Source of the DNA: an uncultured OM43 clade bacterium
GTDB lineage: Bacteria; Pseudomonadota; Gammaproteobacteria; Burkholderiales; Methylophilaceae
NCBI GenBank assembly: GCA_902558495.1
Contig: CACEEB010000006.1
Location: 1 to 45,904 of the forward strand
Length of the DNA: 45,904 nt
Direction of reading: 5' to 3'
In this document: piece by piece, positions 11,309-21,656 of the stretch
Layout: each line of letters begins with the position of its first letter
How positions within the stretch are numbered: position 1 is the first letter of the stretch
The notes under the pieces: generated by a model
What the model was told of the DNA's origin: nothing
Seen by the model: the letters and a program-made list of their open reading frames with translations, nothing else
Databases searched by the model: none
Program-made: the position numbers and the translations under genes

Positions 11309-12223
11309 CTAACCTTTCCTTTTCATTACATGCCCACCAAAAGCATTTCGCATTATAGAAAGTATTTTGTATCCATAACCCTTTGATTTTTCCTGACTTC
11401 TAAATCTTACTTGAAGTGCTTGCGTTAAAACTGGTGCAGGTATCCCTTGTTCAATTGCTTCAACAGCAGTCCATCTACCCTCTCCAGAATCTGCAACAAA
11501 AGGTGCTATCTCATCTAATTCTGGATCACCTTTTAACGCCTCAGCTGTTAAATCCAGCAACCAGCTCCTAACTACAGAACCATGTCGCCAGAGTTCTGTA
11601 ACTTTTCCTATATCAATATCATATTCTTTTCTACCCTTCAGTAATTCTAAACCCTCAGCAAAAGACTCCATCATTCCATACTCGATCCCATTATGAATCA
11701 TCTTTGTGAAATGACCAGAACCTATCGGACCAACATGTAACCATCCAGTTTGTGGTGTTGGTGCTAATGCCTTAAGAGCAGGTTCAACAGCTTTGGCTAC
11801 TTCATGAGAGGCACCAACCATTAAACAATAACCATTTTCCAGTCCCCATACCCCACCAGATGTTCCACAATCCATAAAGCCAATATCATATTCTTCAAGC
11901 ATACTTCCCATTTTTACACTTTGTTTGAAGTTTGAATTACCACCATCAATAATAATATCGCCTTTGTTTAGCAGGGGAATAAGATCAGCAATTTGTTTTT
12001 TGGTAATTTCACCCGCAGGTAGCATCATCCAAACTATTTTCTGCTTATCTAATTTTGACAATGCATCTTCAACTGATGATGATGCAATTACCTTTTCCTT
12101 TTCTGAAAGTTCTTTCACGATTGTTTGATTATTATCATAACCGACTACAGAAACACCTTTCCTTACAAGGCGTGCAGCCATGTTACCTCCCATTTTACCT
12201 AAGCCCAACATTGCAATTTTCAT
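11309..12223 (-). CDS. gnd: 6-phosphogluconate dehydrogenase, short (about 300 aa) decarboxylating type
   Basis: 'GLGKMGGNMAARLVRKG', 'DGGNSNFKQS', 'MDCGTSGGVWGLENGYCLMVGA', 'GSGHFTKMIHNGIEYGMM', 'DSGEGRWT'. Confidence 0.95.
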   Translation of the reverse strand: MKIAMLGLGKMGGNMAARLVRKGVSVVGYDNNQTIVKELSEKEKVIASSSVEDALSKLDKQKIVWMMLPAGEITKKQIADLIPLLNKGDIIIDGGNSNFKQSVKMGSMLEEYDIGFMDCGTSGGVWGLENGYCLMVGASHEVAKAVEPALKALAPTPQTGWLHVGPIGSGHFTKMIHNGIEYGMMESFAEGLELLKGRKEYDIDIGKVTELWRHGSVVRSWLLDLTAEALKGDPELDEIAPFVADSGEGRWTAVEAIEQGIPAPVLTQALQVRFRSQEKSKGYGYKILSIMRNAFGGHVMKRKG

Positions 12224-12279
12224 TATTTATCCTTTTGTAGAAGAGTATAATTTATTAATCTTTTGAATTAATTTCGCTT

Positions 12280-12285
12280 TATAAT
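12280..12285 (+). promoter_or_regulatory. Candidate -10 element (TATAAT) for pgl
   Basis: Perfect TATAAT in the gnd/pgl divergent gap; no convincing -35 at 16-18 nt. It overlaps the long-form ATG at 12284, which favours the downstream start at 12347. Confidence 0.35.
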
Positions 12286-12346
12286 GACGTGCTCAAATTA
12301 TAACAAGATTTGCACTTTAAGAATTAAACTTATTGACAGGAATTCT

Positions 12347-13021
12347 ATGACTACAAACAAAATAAAGCATGTCTCTTACGATGATCTAGATACTTTTGAA
12401 GCAAATGCTTGTAACTTCATAATTGATACTGCAAATAAAAGTATTAAACAAAAGGGTGCTTTTAAAATTGTGTTATGTGGTGGAAACACTCCAAAAAGAA
12501 TTTATGAAAAACTTAAAGAACAAAAAACTGATTGGTCTAAATGGAATATTTATTTAGGGGATGAGAGATGTCTTCCTGCAGATCATAAAGATAGAAATAG
12601 CATGATGATTAAAAATAGTTTCTGTAATAATGTACCGATACCAAGTAATCAAATATTTTTAATTGAAAGTGAAATTGGTAATATAGCTGCTGCTAACAAA
12701 TATAATCTTATGCTAGATAAAGAGGAAAATTTTGACTTAGTTTTACTTGGCTTTGGTGAGGATGGTCATACAGCAAGCCTTTTCCCTGGACATGAATGGG
12801 ACGATTCTAAAAATGCTATAGCGGTCTTTGATGCACCTAAGCTCCCTGCAAATCGAGTTTCGATGACGGCCAGTAGATTAAGCAAAACAAATAAAATACT
12901 TTACCTTGTATCAGGATCCAATAAAGGTAATGCGTTTCAAAGATGGAATGATAAAAATGATTTACCCGTATCCAAGATAACTGCAAAAGACGAATTAGTT
13001 ATATATTCTTTTGATATTTAG
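12347..13021 (+). CDS. pgl: 6-phosphogluconolactonase (start moved from 12284 to 12347)
   Basis: 'VLCGGNTPKRIYEKL', 'WNIYLGDERCLPADHKDRNS', 'FDLVLLGFGEDGHTASLFPGH'. The ATG at 12347 is preceded by an AGGAA-like SD; the first 21 aa of the long ORF do not look homologous to Pgl. Confidence 0.9.
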   Translation: MTTNKIKHVSYDDLDTFEANACNFIIDTANKSIKQKGAFKIVLCGGNTPKRIYEKLKEQKTDWSKWNIYLGDERCLPADHKDRNSMMIKNSFCNNVPIPSNQIFLIESEIGNIAAANKYNLMLDKEENFDLVLLGFGEDGHTASLFPGHEWDDSKNAIAVFDAPKLPANRVSMTASRLSKTNKILYLVSGSNKGNAFQRWNDKNDLPVSKITAKDELVIYSFDI

Positions 13022-14101
13022 CTAGTTTTTTTCAATAACAATTTTTGGAAATTTATTGGTAGTATCTTCGTTAAGTGATGCAATCCTAAGTGAGGTATTT
13101 ATGGCAATTTCTTCATATATAGCTGCTATCTTTCCATCGCCATCACAAACCACGGTTGGATTTCCAGCATCTAATTGCTTTCTTATATTTATATCTAATG
13201 GAAGGCTTCCTAGAAGTTCAACCTCGTAATCCTTAGCCATCTTAAAACCACCACCTTCACCAAAGATATATTCCTCATGACCGCATTGTGAGCAAATATG
13301 GGTGGCCATATTTTCTACGATACCAATTATTGGAACATTTACTTTTTCAAACATTTTAAGCCCTTTGCGAGCATCTAATAAAGCTATATCCTGCGGCGTT
13401 GTTACAATTACTGCACCAGTTACAGGTATTTTTTGCGCCAATGTAAGTTGAATGTCTCCAGTTCCTGGAGGTAGATCAACAATAAGATAATCAAGATTAT
13501 TCCATTTAGTTTCTTTTAATAATTGTTCAAGCGCACCAGTTACCATGGGTCCTCGCCATATCATAGGCGTCTCCTGATCAACTAGAAAACCTATAGACAT
13601 TACCTCTATTCCATGAGCAATAATTGGATCCATGGATTTACCATCTGAACTCTGAGGTTTTTTATTATTAATACCTAACATTTGAGGTTGACTTGGTCCA
13701 TAAATATCTGCATCTAAAATACCAACCTTAGCACCAACTTTTGCAAGTGCTAAAGCAAGATTTACTGCTGTTGTTGATTTTCCAACTCCGCCTTTTCCTG
13801 ATGCTATTGCAACAATATTTTTAACACCCTTGAGTGGGGAAAGTCCTTGTTGAACTTTATGGCTTTTTATCTTGCTTGTTAAGAAAACTTTAGTAAGTAA
13901 TCCTTGGGATGATGATATTTTTTTTTCGATCAATTGTTGTAATTCATCCAATCTTTTTTTTGCAACAAAATTGAGTTCAATTTCTATGTTTATTGATTTA
14001 TTATCTTGGTCAATTTTTTTTATGTTTTTCTCTTTTAAGAAAATATTATTACTACTAGGAAATTTAATACTTAGTAATTCATCAGTTATTGTTTTTTTCA
14101 T
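13022..14101 (-). CDS. mrp: Mrp/ApbC-family Fe-S cluster carrier P-loop ATPase
   Basis: 'IASGKGGVGKSTTAVNLALALA', 'DADIYGPSQPQMLG', 'CSQCGHEEYIFGEGGG'; divergent from metG. Confidence 0.93.
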   Translation of the reverse strand: MKKTITDELLSIKFPSSNNIFLKEKNIKKIDQDNKSINIEIELNFVAKKRLDELQQLIEKKISSSQGLLTKVFLTSKIKSHKVQQGLSPLKGVKNIVAIASGKGGVGKSTTAVNLALALAKVGAKVGILDADIYGPSQPQMLGINNKKPQSSDGKSMDPIIAHGIEVMSIGFLVDQETPMIWRGPMVTGALEQLLKETKWNNLDYLIVDLPPGTGDIQLTLAQKIPVTGAVIVTTPQDIALLDARKGLKMFEKVNVPIIGIVENMATHICSQCGHEEYIFGEGGGFKMAKDYEVELLGSLPLDINIRKQLDAGNPTVVCDGDGKIAAIYEEIAINTSLRIASLNEDTTNKFPKIVIEKN

Positions 14102-14140
14102 TTCTTAAGCTTTCGAAAAATTAAATAAAAAATATAACAC

Positions 14141-14170
14141 TTGGGATTAGACCTGGTTATTTGCTAGAAT
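14141..14170 (+). promoter_or_regulatory. Predicted sigma70 promoter for metG
   Basis: TTGGGA (14141-14146), 18-nt spacer, TAGAAT (14165-14170) with extended -10 TGC. Confidence 0.45.
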
Positions 14171-14208
14171 AACTGTGACCAAAATTTACCTCAAAAGTTA
14201 CTTTAATT

Positions 14209-15870
14209 ATGCGTAAAATATTAACTACTTCAGCTTTACCTTATGCTAACGGTAGTATACACCTTGGACATCTTGTCGAATATATTCAGACTGACATCTG
14301 GGTAAGATACCAAAGATTAGCTGGTAATGAAGTTCATTATATCTGTGCAGACGACACACATGGAACACCTGTAATGCTTAGAGCTGAGAAAGAGGGTATT
14401 ACTCCAGAAGAATTGGTCGATAAGGTGCATAAAGAGCATAGTCAAGATTTTCATGATTTCAATATTTCATTTGATAATTTTTATTCTACAAATTCTGACG
14501 AAAATAAAATGTTGTCAGAGAGTATGTATGAATCCCTGAAAGAAAATAAAAAAATCGAAATTAAAGAAATCGAACAATTTTTTGATGAACAAAAAAATAT
14601 GTTCTTACCTGACCGTTTCATAAAGGGTACTTGTCCAAAATGTAATGCTAAAGACCAATATGGTGACTCTTGTGAAGTTTGTGGAACTACCTATAATCCA
14701 ACTGATTTAATTGACGCATATTCGGTTCTCTCAGGAGAAAAACCGGTCAGAAGAAAAACTGATCATTATTTTTTTAAGCTATCCGAATGTTCAGATTTTC
14801 TTGAGCAATGGACGCAGTCAGATACACTTCAAACTGAAGCGTCAAATAAATTACAAGAATGGTTTTCTGCAGGATTAAATGATTGGGATATCTCTAGAGA
14901 TGCCCCATATTTTGGATTTGAAATACCTGGAGCTCCTGGTAAATATTTTTATGTTTGGTTAGATGCACCCATTGGTTATATGGCCAGTTTTATGAATTAT
15001 GCCAAAAATAACGAATTATCATATGATGATTTTTGGAAAAAGGGATCTGATGCTGAGTTAATTCATTTTATTGGTAAGGATATTTTGTATTTTCATGCAT
15101 TATTTTGGCCTGCTACTTTGAACTTTTCAGATCATAGGACGCCATCTAAAATTTTTGCTCATGGATTTCTTACTGTTAATGGTGAGAAAATGTCGAAGTC
15201 AAGAGGAACCTTTATTACGGCAAGAAGTTATATTGAGTGCCTTAAAAATCCTGAATATCTCCGTTATTATTACTTCTCTAAGCTTAATGATTCAATGGAA
15301 GATATTGATTTAAATCTTGATGATTTTATTGCCAAGGTTAATAGTGATTTAGTTGGTAAGCTGGTCAATATCCCAAGCAGAACCTCTGGCTTTATTTCCA
15401 AGTTTTTTAATAATATGATTATGTCATCAGAGAGCTTTCAAACTACTGAAGCAAAAAATCTTCATGGCGGAATTTTAAAAATTAAAGATGAGGTAATGAA
15501 ATTATTTGATCAGCGACAATTTAGTAAGGCTTCACGTCTTCTTATTTCTCATGTTGAGTCAGTCAATGAGTATGTTAATAACAAGGAACCTTGGGTATTG
15601 GCAAAAAATGAGAGTAATCATAATGAAAAATCAGCTTTACATGAGATATGCTCTGCATCTTTAATGTCATTTCGATTATTAAGTATTTATTTGTCCCCGG
15701 TTTTACCTGAGCTAACAGGTAAAGTTGCAGAATTTTTCAATGAGGAAGATTTTTTATCTTTTGATAGATTGATTAATGAGCCAATATCAATCAATAAATA
15801 TGAGCATCTTTTAAAAAGAATTGAGCAGAATGATATTGATCTGATGATTAAAAAAAATACTCAGATTTAA
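14209..15870 (+). CDS. metG: Methionyl-tRNA synthetase, form without C-terminal tRNA-binding domain
   Basis: HIGH-type '[15 protein letters not shown]', '[21 protein letters not shown]' zinc knuckle, '[12 protein letters not shown]' KMSKS. Length only 553 aa. Confidence 0.95.
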   Translation: MRKILTTSALPYANGSIHLGHLVEYIQTDIWVRYQRLAGNEVHYICADDTHGTPVMLRAEKEGITPEELVDKVHKEHSQDFHDFNISFDNFYSTNSDENKMLSESMYESLKENKKIEIKEIEQFFDEQKNMFLPDRFIKGTCPKCNAKDQYGDSCEVCGTTYNPTDLIDAYSVLSGEKPVRRKTDHYFFKLSECSDFLEQWTQSDTLQTEASNKLQEWFSAGLNDWDISRDAPYFGFEIPGAPGKYFYVWLDAPIGYMASFMNYAKNNELSYDDFWKKGSDAELIHFIGKDILYFHALFWPATLNFSDHRTPSKIFAHGFLTVNGEKMSKSRGTFITARSYIECLKNPEYLRYYYFSKLNDSMEDIDLNLDDFIAKVNSDLVGKLVNIPSRTSGFISKFFNNMIMSSESFQTTEAKNLHGGILKIKDEVMKLFDQRQFSKASRLLISHVESVNEYVNNKEPWVLAKNESNHNEKSALHEICSASLMSFRLLSIYLSPVLPELTGKVAEFFNEEDFLSFDRLINEPISINKYEHLLKRIEQNDIDLMIKKNTQI

Positions 15871-15874
15871 TGAC

Positions 15875-16567
15875 TTATTTTAATTTCAGTTGAATTTTTT
15901 TAAGAACTTCAAGGGGATTGGGATCTTCAGTAATTGACCTTCCAATTACAAGCATCGTAGAACCTAATTTTTTAGCATCTTCAGGATTTGAGACTCTTTG
16001 CTGATCATGTTTTTTATCATTATTTAATCTAATTCCTGGTGTTATGAGATGAAAATTTTCAGGAAGTATTGGCTTTAGAGTATTTAAATCATTAGCAGAG
16101 CAGACAACTCCATCTAACCCACAATTCGCAACATTTAAAGCTAAATTCTTTATGTAATGATTAATTGGCTTATCATAGCAAATATCTCTTAAGCTTTTTT
16201 GGTCATGACTTGTAAGAATTGTTACACCAATAAGAACTGAACTGTTTTGAGATTGATCAACCCCTTCTTTTGCTGATAACATCATTTCAGATCCTCCCAT
16301 GGCATGAACATTTAACATATAAACCCCAAGATCAGCGGCATTTTTACATGCTTTTTTAACGGTATTAGGTATGTCATGGTACTTGAGATCTAAAAAAACT
16401 TTGAATTTCTTATTATGAATATAATTAATTATTTTTGGGCCTACAGCTGTGAATAATTCTTTGCCAACTTTAATACCACAAAATTCTGGATTCAGCTTGT
16501 TTATAATTTTATGAGCATCGAACTCACTAGAACAATCTAGAGCTACAAAAATTTGAAGGTTATCCAC
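15875..16567 (-). CDS. pyrF: Orotidine-5'-phosphate decarboxylase
   Basis: 'VALDCSSEFDAH', 'CGIKVGKELFTAVGP', 'VFLDLKYHDIPNTVKKA', 'TPGIRL'. Confidence 0.94.
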   Translation of the reverse strand: MDNLQIFVALDCSSEFDAHKIINKLNPEFCGIKVGKELFTAVGPKIINYIHNKKFKVFLDLKYHDIPNTVKKACKNAADLGVYMLNVHAMGGSEMMLSAKEGVDQSQNSSVLIGVTILTSHDQKSLRDICYDKPINHYIKNLALNVANCGLDGVVCSANDLNTLKPILPENFHLITPGIRLNNDKKHDQQRVSNPEDAKKLGSTMLVIGRSITEDPNPLEVLKKIQLKLK

Positions 16568-17745
16568 TATTTAGTCTCATCAAGGGTTATATCTTTTGGC
16601 TCTGATGGGAATGATTCCCATGAATTACAAGCAGGGCATTGCCAATGAAATTGCCTACCTTTAAATCCACATGATGTACAGGAATAAAATCTTCTATCAC
16701 CGATGGTGTTTTTAATAGTTTGTTGAATTAATTCGATGTTATCAATCTGATTATTTTTACTAATTGCAAGTGCTTGAAATAGCTGATCAAGGGCAAGTAA
16801 GCTTGGTCTTTGTATCAGTTCATTTCTTGCAATTTTTTCTGCTCTTTTGGGACCTTCATTTGAAATCACTGTTTCAAATAATGTGTCAAGCAAAGTCTTT
16901 AGTTTATATAAATCATAGTATCTTGAAACAGTAGATAATCCCTCACTGATTTTATTTTTACTTTGATAAGCATTAATAATTTTTGATGCAACTAATCCAA
17001 GATATTCTGGTTTTTGGTATTCAATTTTCTTCCAGTATGAAATTGCCTCGTCAAATTTTCCTTCATTTTCACAAATATCACCTAGGAGGATATTGGCTCT
17101 TACACAGCTCTTATGCTTATCTATTGCTAGCAATAATGAATTTTTTGCTTGACTTAAATTCTTTGATAAAATCATTGATGTAGCAATTTCACAAAAATAA
17201 TGGCTAATTTCTTTTCTAAAAGATACTCCAGAGATTTTTTCTAATTGCTCCGCCATTTTAATGGCTTTCTCCCACTCTCTTTCTTTTACGTATATATCTA
17301 AAAGTATATTAAATTTAAATTTTTTATAACTCTCGTTAGAAAGTGATAAAAGTAATTCTTCAGATCTATCGAAGAGCCCAGCATTAAAATAGTCTTGAGC
17401 TAACTCAGCCTTTATCGATTCTTGTTGATTGATGCTCATTTCCCTATTTTCAAGTAAATCGACGTGTAAACTTATTGCTTTATCTAACTGACCCGTCTTC
17501 CTCAAAAGACTTCCAAGAGCAAAGTGTATTTCTATTGAATTATTGTTTGCCTTTACTGCATCTGTAAAAGATTCTATTGCTTTTTCATATTGATTAGTAG
17601 TTAGATAGTGAAGGCCTTTAAAATAAGCAGCAGGAAAATCTGTACTTTCAGAGATAATTTGTTTGATATCTATTCGGGCAGAAATCCATCCCAAACCAAA
17701 AAAGAAAGGTATAACAAGAAGCCACCAAAATTCAAATTCAACCAT
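16567..17745 (-). CDS. lapB: TPR-repeat protein with C-terminal rubredoxin-like zinc domain (LapB/YciM)
   Basis: N-terminal TM, TPR repeats, C-terminal 'YSCTSCGFKGRQFHWQCPACNSWES'; between ihfB and pyrF. Confidence 0.9.
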   Translation of the reverse strand: MVEFEFWWLLVIPFFFGLGWISARIDIKQIISESTDFPAAYFKGLHYLTTNQYEKAIESFTDAVKANNNSIEIHFALGSLLRKTGQLDKAISLHVDLLENREMSINQQESIKAELAQDYFNAGLFDRSEELLLSLSNESYKKFKFNILLDIYVKEREWEKAIKMAEQLEKISGVSFRKEISHYFCEIATSMILSKNLSQAKNSLLLAIDKHKSCVRANILLGDICENEGKFDEAISYWKKIEYQKPEYLGLVASKIINAYQSKNKISEGLSTVSRYYDLYKLKTLLDTLFETVISNEGPKRAEKIARNELIQRPSLLALDQLFQALAISKNNQIDNIELIQQTIKNTIGDRRFYSCTSCGFKGRQFHWQCPACNSWESFPSEPKDITLDETK

Positions 17746-17772
17746 AAGTGTAGATTACTTTATAAATAAAAA

Positions 17773-17801
17773 AAAAGCATATTTTTTTAAAATATGCTTT
17801 T
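17773..17801 (-). terminator. Intrinsic terminator of the rpsA-ihfB transcript
   Basis: Perfect inverted repeat AAAAGCATATTTT-TTT-AAAATATGCTTTT followed on the minus strand by a T-run. AT-rich stem, possibly bidirectional. Confidence 0.6.
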
Positions 17802-17814
17802 AATTAGTAAGCTT

Positions 17815-18093
17815 TTATTTATCAACCCTGTTTCTAAGTTCTTTTCCTGCCTTGAAGTGAGGCACATGTTTTTCAGGAACATGAACTTTTACTCCAGATT
17901 TTGGATTTCTTCCCACTCTTGAAGGCCGATAATTTAAACTAAAACTACCAAATCCTCTAATTTCAATTCTATCCTTTTTATTTAAAGACTCAGACATAGA
18001 ATCAAGTATGGCTTTTACAGATAATTCCGCATCTTTGTGAACAAGTTGAGAAAAGCGTTCTGATAAAATATTAATAAGTTTCGATTTAGTCAT
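17815..18093 (-). CDS. ihfB: Integration host factor beta subunit
   Basis: HU/IHF fold: '[14 protein letters not shown]', '[26 protein letters not shown]'; adjacent to rpsA. Confidence 0.93.
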   Translation of the reverse strand: MTKSKLINILSERFSQLVHKDAELSVKAILDSMSESLNKKDRIEIRGFGSFSLNYRPSRVGRNPKSGVKVHVPEKHVPHFKAGKELRNRVDK

Positions 18094-18096
18094 TTT

Positions 18097-19614
18097 TTAT
18101 TTCTTGTCATCAAGCTTAGCCTTAAGTAGAGCACCAAGGTTAGTGGTGCCAGCATCTTTTAAAGAGGTATCGGCTTTGGATTCGACACTTTTACTATTAG
18201 TTTTCTTTATTTTAGAGGGGCTATCTTCCTTTTTTGTTTTATTAGTATTATCTTCATCTGGATTTGGATTTTCTGATAATTGCTTAATTCCTAACGATAT
18301 TCGCTCTTTTTCAACATCGATCGAAACAATAATTGACTCAACATCATCCCCTTTTTTATATTTATTAACTGCATTATCACCATTTTCAGTCCAGGATATA
18401 TCCGAAAGATGAATTAGCCCATCAATATCACCAGGTAAACCTATAAATATTCCAAAATCAGTAATGGATTTGATTTTACCTGTTATTTTGTCCCCTTTGG
18501 AGTGATTATTTGCAAATTCATCCCAAGGATTTGGTTGACATTGTTTCATACCCAATGACAATCTTCTTCTATCTTCATCAATTTCAAGAATCATTACTTC
18601 CACTTCATCACCTAATTGAACTGCTTTTGTTGGGTGTATATTTTTATTTGTCCAATCCATTTCAGAAACATGAACTAACCCTTCTATACCAGTTTCAATT
18701 TCAATAAAGGCACCGTAATCTGTTAAGTTTGATACTTTTCCAAATAATTTTGATTTCACTGGATACCTATTATTTAAACCTACCCATGGATCCTCATCTA
18801 ATTGCTTTAGCCCAAGTGAAACTCTATTTTTTTCTTGGTCAAACTTCAATATTCTTGCTTCGATTTCATCGCCAACATTTAAAATCTCAGAAGGATGTTT
18901 AATACGTTTCCATGCAAGATCGGTAATATGTAATAAACCATCAATTCCGCCTAGATCAACAAATGCACCATAGTCAGTAATATTTTTAATAATACCTTTA
19001 ATATTAGAACCTTCAACTATGGATTCAATTACTGACTCTCTGTCTGTTCCTGACTGTTCTTCAAGAACAGCTTTTCTTGAGACAACTACATTGTTTCTTT
19101 TTTTATCAATTTTAATTACTTTTAATTCACATTCTTTATTTTCAAATGGTGCAGTATCTTTTACAGGTCTTATATCAACTAGGGAGCCTGGTAAAAAGGC
19201 CATGATACCGTTTACGGTTACTCTTAATCCACCTTTTACACGACTACTAACAAAACCTTTAACAATCTGCCCATCTTCCATAGCTTCTTCAAGATCAATC
19301 CAGGCTTGTAATTTTTTAGCTTTATCTCTTGATAGGATTGTCGAGCCATATCCATCCTCTAACTTCTCAATTGCAACCTTTACTAAATCTCCAATAGCTA
19401 CATCTATTTCGCCATTATCACTTAAAAACTCCTCTGTTTTAATAACGCTTTCCGACTTTAAACCTGCATTAACAATTACAAAGTCACTTTCAACAGATAT
19501 AACTTCTGCGGTAATAACTTCACCTTGACGCATTTCCTTTAAGGACATACTTTCTTCAAATAGTGCAGCAAAACTGCCTGGTTCGATTTTTTCTACTTTT
19601 TCTGTGGTTGCCAT
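18097..19614 (-). CDS. rpsA: 30S ribosomal protein S1, five-S1-domain form
   Basis: Five consecutive S1/OB repeats, each of the last three ending 'SLGxKQ'; then a hydrophilic tail ending '[18 protein letters not shown]'. 505 aa. Confidence 0.94.
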   Translation of the reverse strand: MATTEKVEKIEPGSFAALFEESMSLKEMRQGEVITAEVISVESDFVIVNAGLKSESVIKTEEFLSDNGEIDVAIGDLVKVAIEKLEDGYGSTILSRDKAKKLQAWIDLEEAMEDGQIVKGFVSSRVKGGLRVTVNGIMAFLPGSLVDIRPVKDTAPFENKECELKVIKIDKKRNNVVVSRKAVLEEQSGTDRESVIESIVEGSNIKGIIKNITDYGAFVDLGGIDGLLHITDLAWKRIKHPSEILNVGDEIEARILKFDQEKNRVSLGLKQLDEDPWVGLNNRYPVKSKLFGKVSNLTDYGAFIEIETGIEGLVHVSEMDWTNKNIHPTKAVQLGDEVEVMILEIDEDRRRLSLGMKQCQPNPWDEFANNHSKGDKITGKIKSITDFGIFIGLPGDIDGLIHLSDISWTENGDNAVNKYKKGDDVESIIVSIDVEKERISLGIKQLSENPNPDEDNTNKTKKEDSPSKIKKTNSKSVESKADTSLKDAGTTNLGALLKAKLDDKK

Positions 19615-19707
19615 GAAATTTAATTAACCTTAATTTTATTTATCCCAACTAGCGATGGGGAAATTTATAATTGTTAATGATTTGCGCCATTAACCCTATA
19701 GCTAATT

Positions 19708-20364
19708 TTAAATTAGCTTTAATATTTTATTAACAGTTTGATCAATGCTAAGATCATCTGAGTTTAAAACAAATGCATCGTCAGCTATAGATAGTGGAGA
19801 GTGAATTCTTTCCTTGTCTAACTTATCTCTAGCTGTAATATCATCTATAAGGTTTTGAATACTAACATCTTTTCCTAGTAGCATCAACTGTTTATGTCTT
19901 CTTTTTGCTCGCTCATTAACACTTGCATCTAAATAAATTTTTAAGTCTGCATTAGGAAACACAACCGTAGTCATATCACGTCCTTCGGCAACCAATCCAT
20001 CACCTTGAAAAAAGTTTCTTTGAAATGTCAAAATCTCTTTTCTCAATTTAAGATGTTTTGCAATGATTGATGCATTTTTACCTACTGCTTCATATCTTAT
20101 CTTTTCAGAAACATTGGTATTGTTTAAAAATGTTTGATCATCAATAAAATTAATATCGACTCGTCTTATTAGATCTACCAGATTTTTATCATTCTCAAGA
20201 TCAACTTTTTTTTCCATTGCACTAAGTGCAATTAATCGATAAATAGCACCAGAATCAAGATAATTTAAATTAAGTTTTTTACTAAGTAGTTTTGCTACAG
20301 TTCCTTTTCCTGACCCAGCAGGGCCATCAATCGCCAAAAGATATGGTTTTTTGATAAAGTTCAT
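19708..20364 (-). CDS. cmk: Cytidylate kinase
   Basis: 'AIDGPAGSGKGTVAKLLSKKLNLNYLDSGAIYRL', 'AEGRDMTTVVFPNADLKIYLDAS'; aroA-cmk-rpsA order. Confidence 0.94.
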   Translation of the reverse strand: MNFIKKPYLLAIDGPAGSGKGTVAKLLSKKLNLNYLDSGAIYRLIALSAMEKKVDLENDKNLVDLIRRVDINFIDDQTFLNNTNVSEKIRYEAVGKNASIIAKHLKLRKEILTFQRNFFQGDGLVAEGRDMTTVVFPNADLKIYLDASVNERAKRRHKQLMLLGKDVSIQNLIDDITARDKLDKERIHSPLSIADDAFVLNSDDLSIDQTVNKILKLI

Positions 20365-21656
20365 AACATAATTTTTTCAAAATCATGAAAATAGTTTGGA
20401 TAAGTTTTTTTAACACATTCAGGGTCATTAATAATAACTAAATTTTTCTTAAGCGAGACTAGAGAAAAGCACATTGCCATTCTATGATCGTCATAAGTGT
20501 CTATTTGAATATTATTATTAATCCTTTTTGGGGGAGTGATAGTTATAGAGTTATTAGTAGATGAAACTTTAGCACCAAGCTTTAATAGCTCAGTTTGCAT
20601 GGCAACGATACGATCAGTTTCTTTTACTTTCCAGCTTGAAATATTAGTTAGCTTTGTGGTTCCCTCGCAAAATAGTGCCATAGTCGCTAATGTCATTGCT
20701 GCATCAGGAATCATTTTACAATCAACCTCTAATCCTTTTAATATTTTTGCTTTTTCCACAACCACCGAACGATCTTTATAGGTAATTTTTGCACCCATAT
20801 CTTTGAGAATTTCCAAAAAATATATATCTCCTTGGATACTTTTTTTATTAATACCGAAGACCTCTATAACGCCAGCAATCGCTGCTGCCCCAAAGAAATA
20901 AGATGCTGATGATGCATCGCCCTCAATTTCAATGAAACTTGGATTTTGATAGGAGCATACATCATCAAGAATAAACTTTTGCCAATTTTGATTTTGATAA
21001 ATGATTCCGAATTTTTCTAGCAATTTTAAGGTAATATTTATGTATGGTTTTGATATAAGATCTCCGTCAACTCTAATTGTTACTGGCTTTTGTATGAGTG
21101 GAGCAGCCATTAGTAATGCTGTTAGAAATTGACTAGAAACGTTTCCCTTAATCGTTATGTCATCACAAAAATGATTGGAGATTGGATTAATTTTTAGGGG
21201 AGGGAAACCATCTTTATTTATATAATTTATCGATGCACCCATAATTTCTAAAGAATCTACTAGATCTTTTATAGGACGCTCATGCATCCTATTTACGCCC
21301 GAAAGCTTATAGTGTCCGTTCATTAGTGCAAGGACTGCTGTAAGAGGCCTAAAAGCTGTTCCTGCATTACCAAGAAATAACTCACAATCTTTAACAGGGA
21401 ATGATTTATCTGAGCCATAAACTATAAGATTATCCTCATCTTTTTCAATTTTAACCCCCAAAATCTTTAGAGCTGCAACCATATGTTTGGTATCATCAGA
21501 CTCCAGATAATTCTTTATGACTGTTTTATTTTTTGATAAGCTGGCCAGTAAAATTACTCGGTTAGTAATACTTTTTGAGCCAGGAAGTGTGACTATACCT
21601 TTTACATATGAGAAACCTTTGAGATGATGTTTTTTCACTTCTGACTTTCTATCCAT
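20361..21656 (-). CDS. aroA: 3-phosphoshikimate 1-carboxyvinyltransferase (EPSP synthase)
   Basis: 'LPGSKSITNRVILLASL', 'LGNAGTAFRPLTAVLAL', 'RPIKDLVDSLE', 'DDHRMAMCFSLVSL'. Confidence 0.94.
   Translation of the reverse strand: MDRKSEVKKHHLKGFSYVKGIVTLPGSKSITNRVILLASLSKNKTVIKNYLESDDTKHMVAALKILGVKIEKDEDNLIVYGSDKSFPVKDCELFLGNAGTAFRPLTAVLALMNGHYKLSGVNRMHERPIKDLVDSLEIMGASINYINKDGFPPLKINPISNHFCDDITIKGNVSSQFLTALLMAAPLIQKPVTIRVDGDLISKPYINITLKLLEKFGIIYQNQNWQKFILDDVCSYQNPSFIEIEGDASSASYFFGAAAIAGVIEVFGINKKSIQGDIYFLEILKDMGAKITYKDRSVVVEKAKILKGLEVDCKMIPDAAMTLATMALFCEGTTKLTNISSWKVKETDRIVAMQTELLKLGAKVSSTNNSITITPPKRINNNIQIDTYDDHRMAMCFSLVSLKKNLVIINDPECVKKTYPNYFHDFEKIML

Noticed and set aside
18104-18412. 102-aa plus-strand ORF opposite the rpsA 3' end
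   Set aside because: Hydrophobic Ser/Leu-rich antisense shadow of the K/D/S-rich S1 tail.
19019-19528. 169-aa plus-strand ORF antisense to rpsA
   Set aside because: Low-complexity Ser/Thr/Pro/Leu translation typical of the antisense frame of a real gene; no SD, and rpsA on the other strand is unambiguous.
19615-19707. Possible S1 autoregulatory leader structure upstream of rpsA
   Set aside because: Only a 4-bp CCCA/TGGG stem visible; not enough to claim a homologue of the E. coli rpsA leader.
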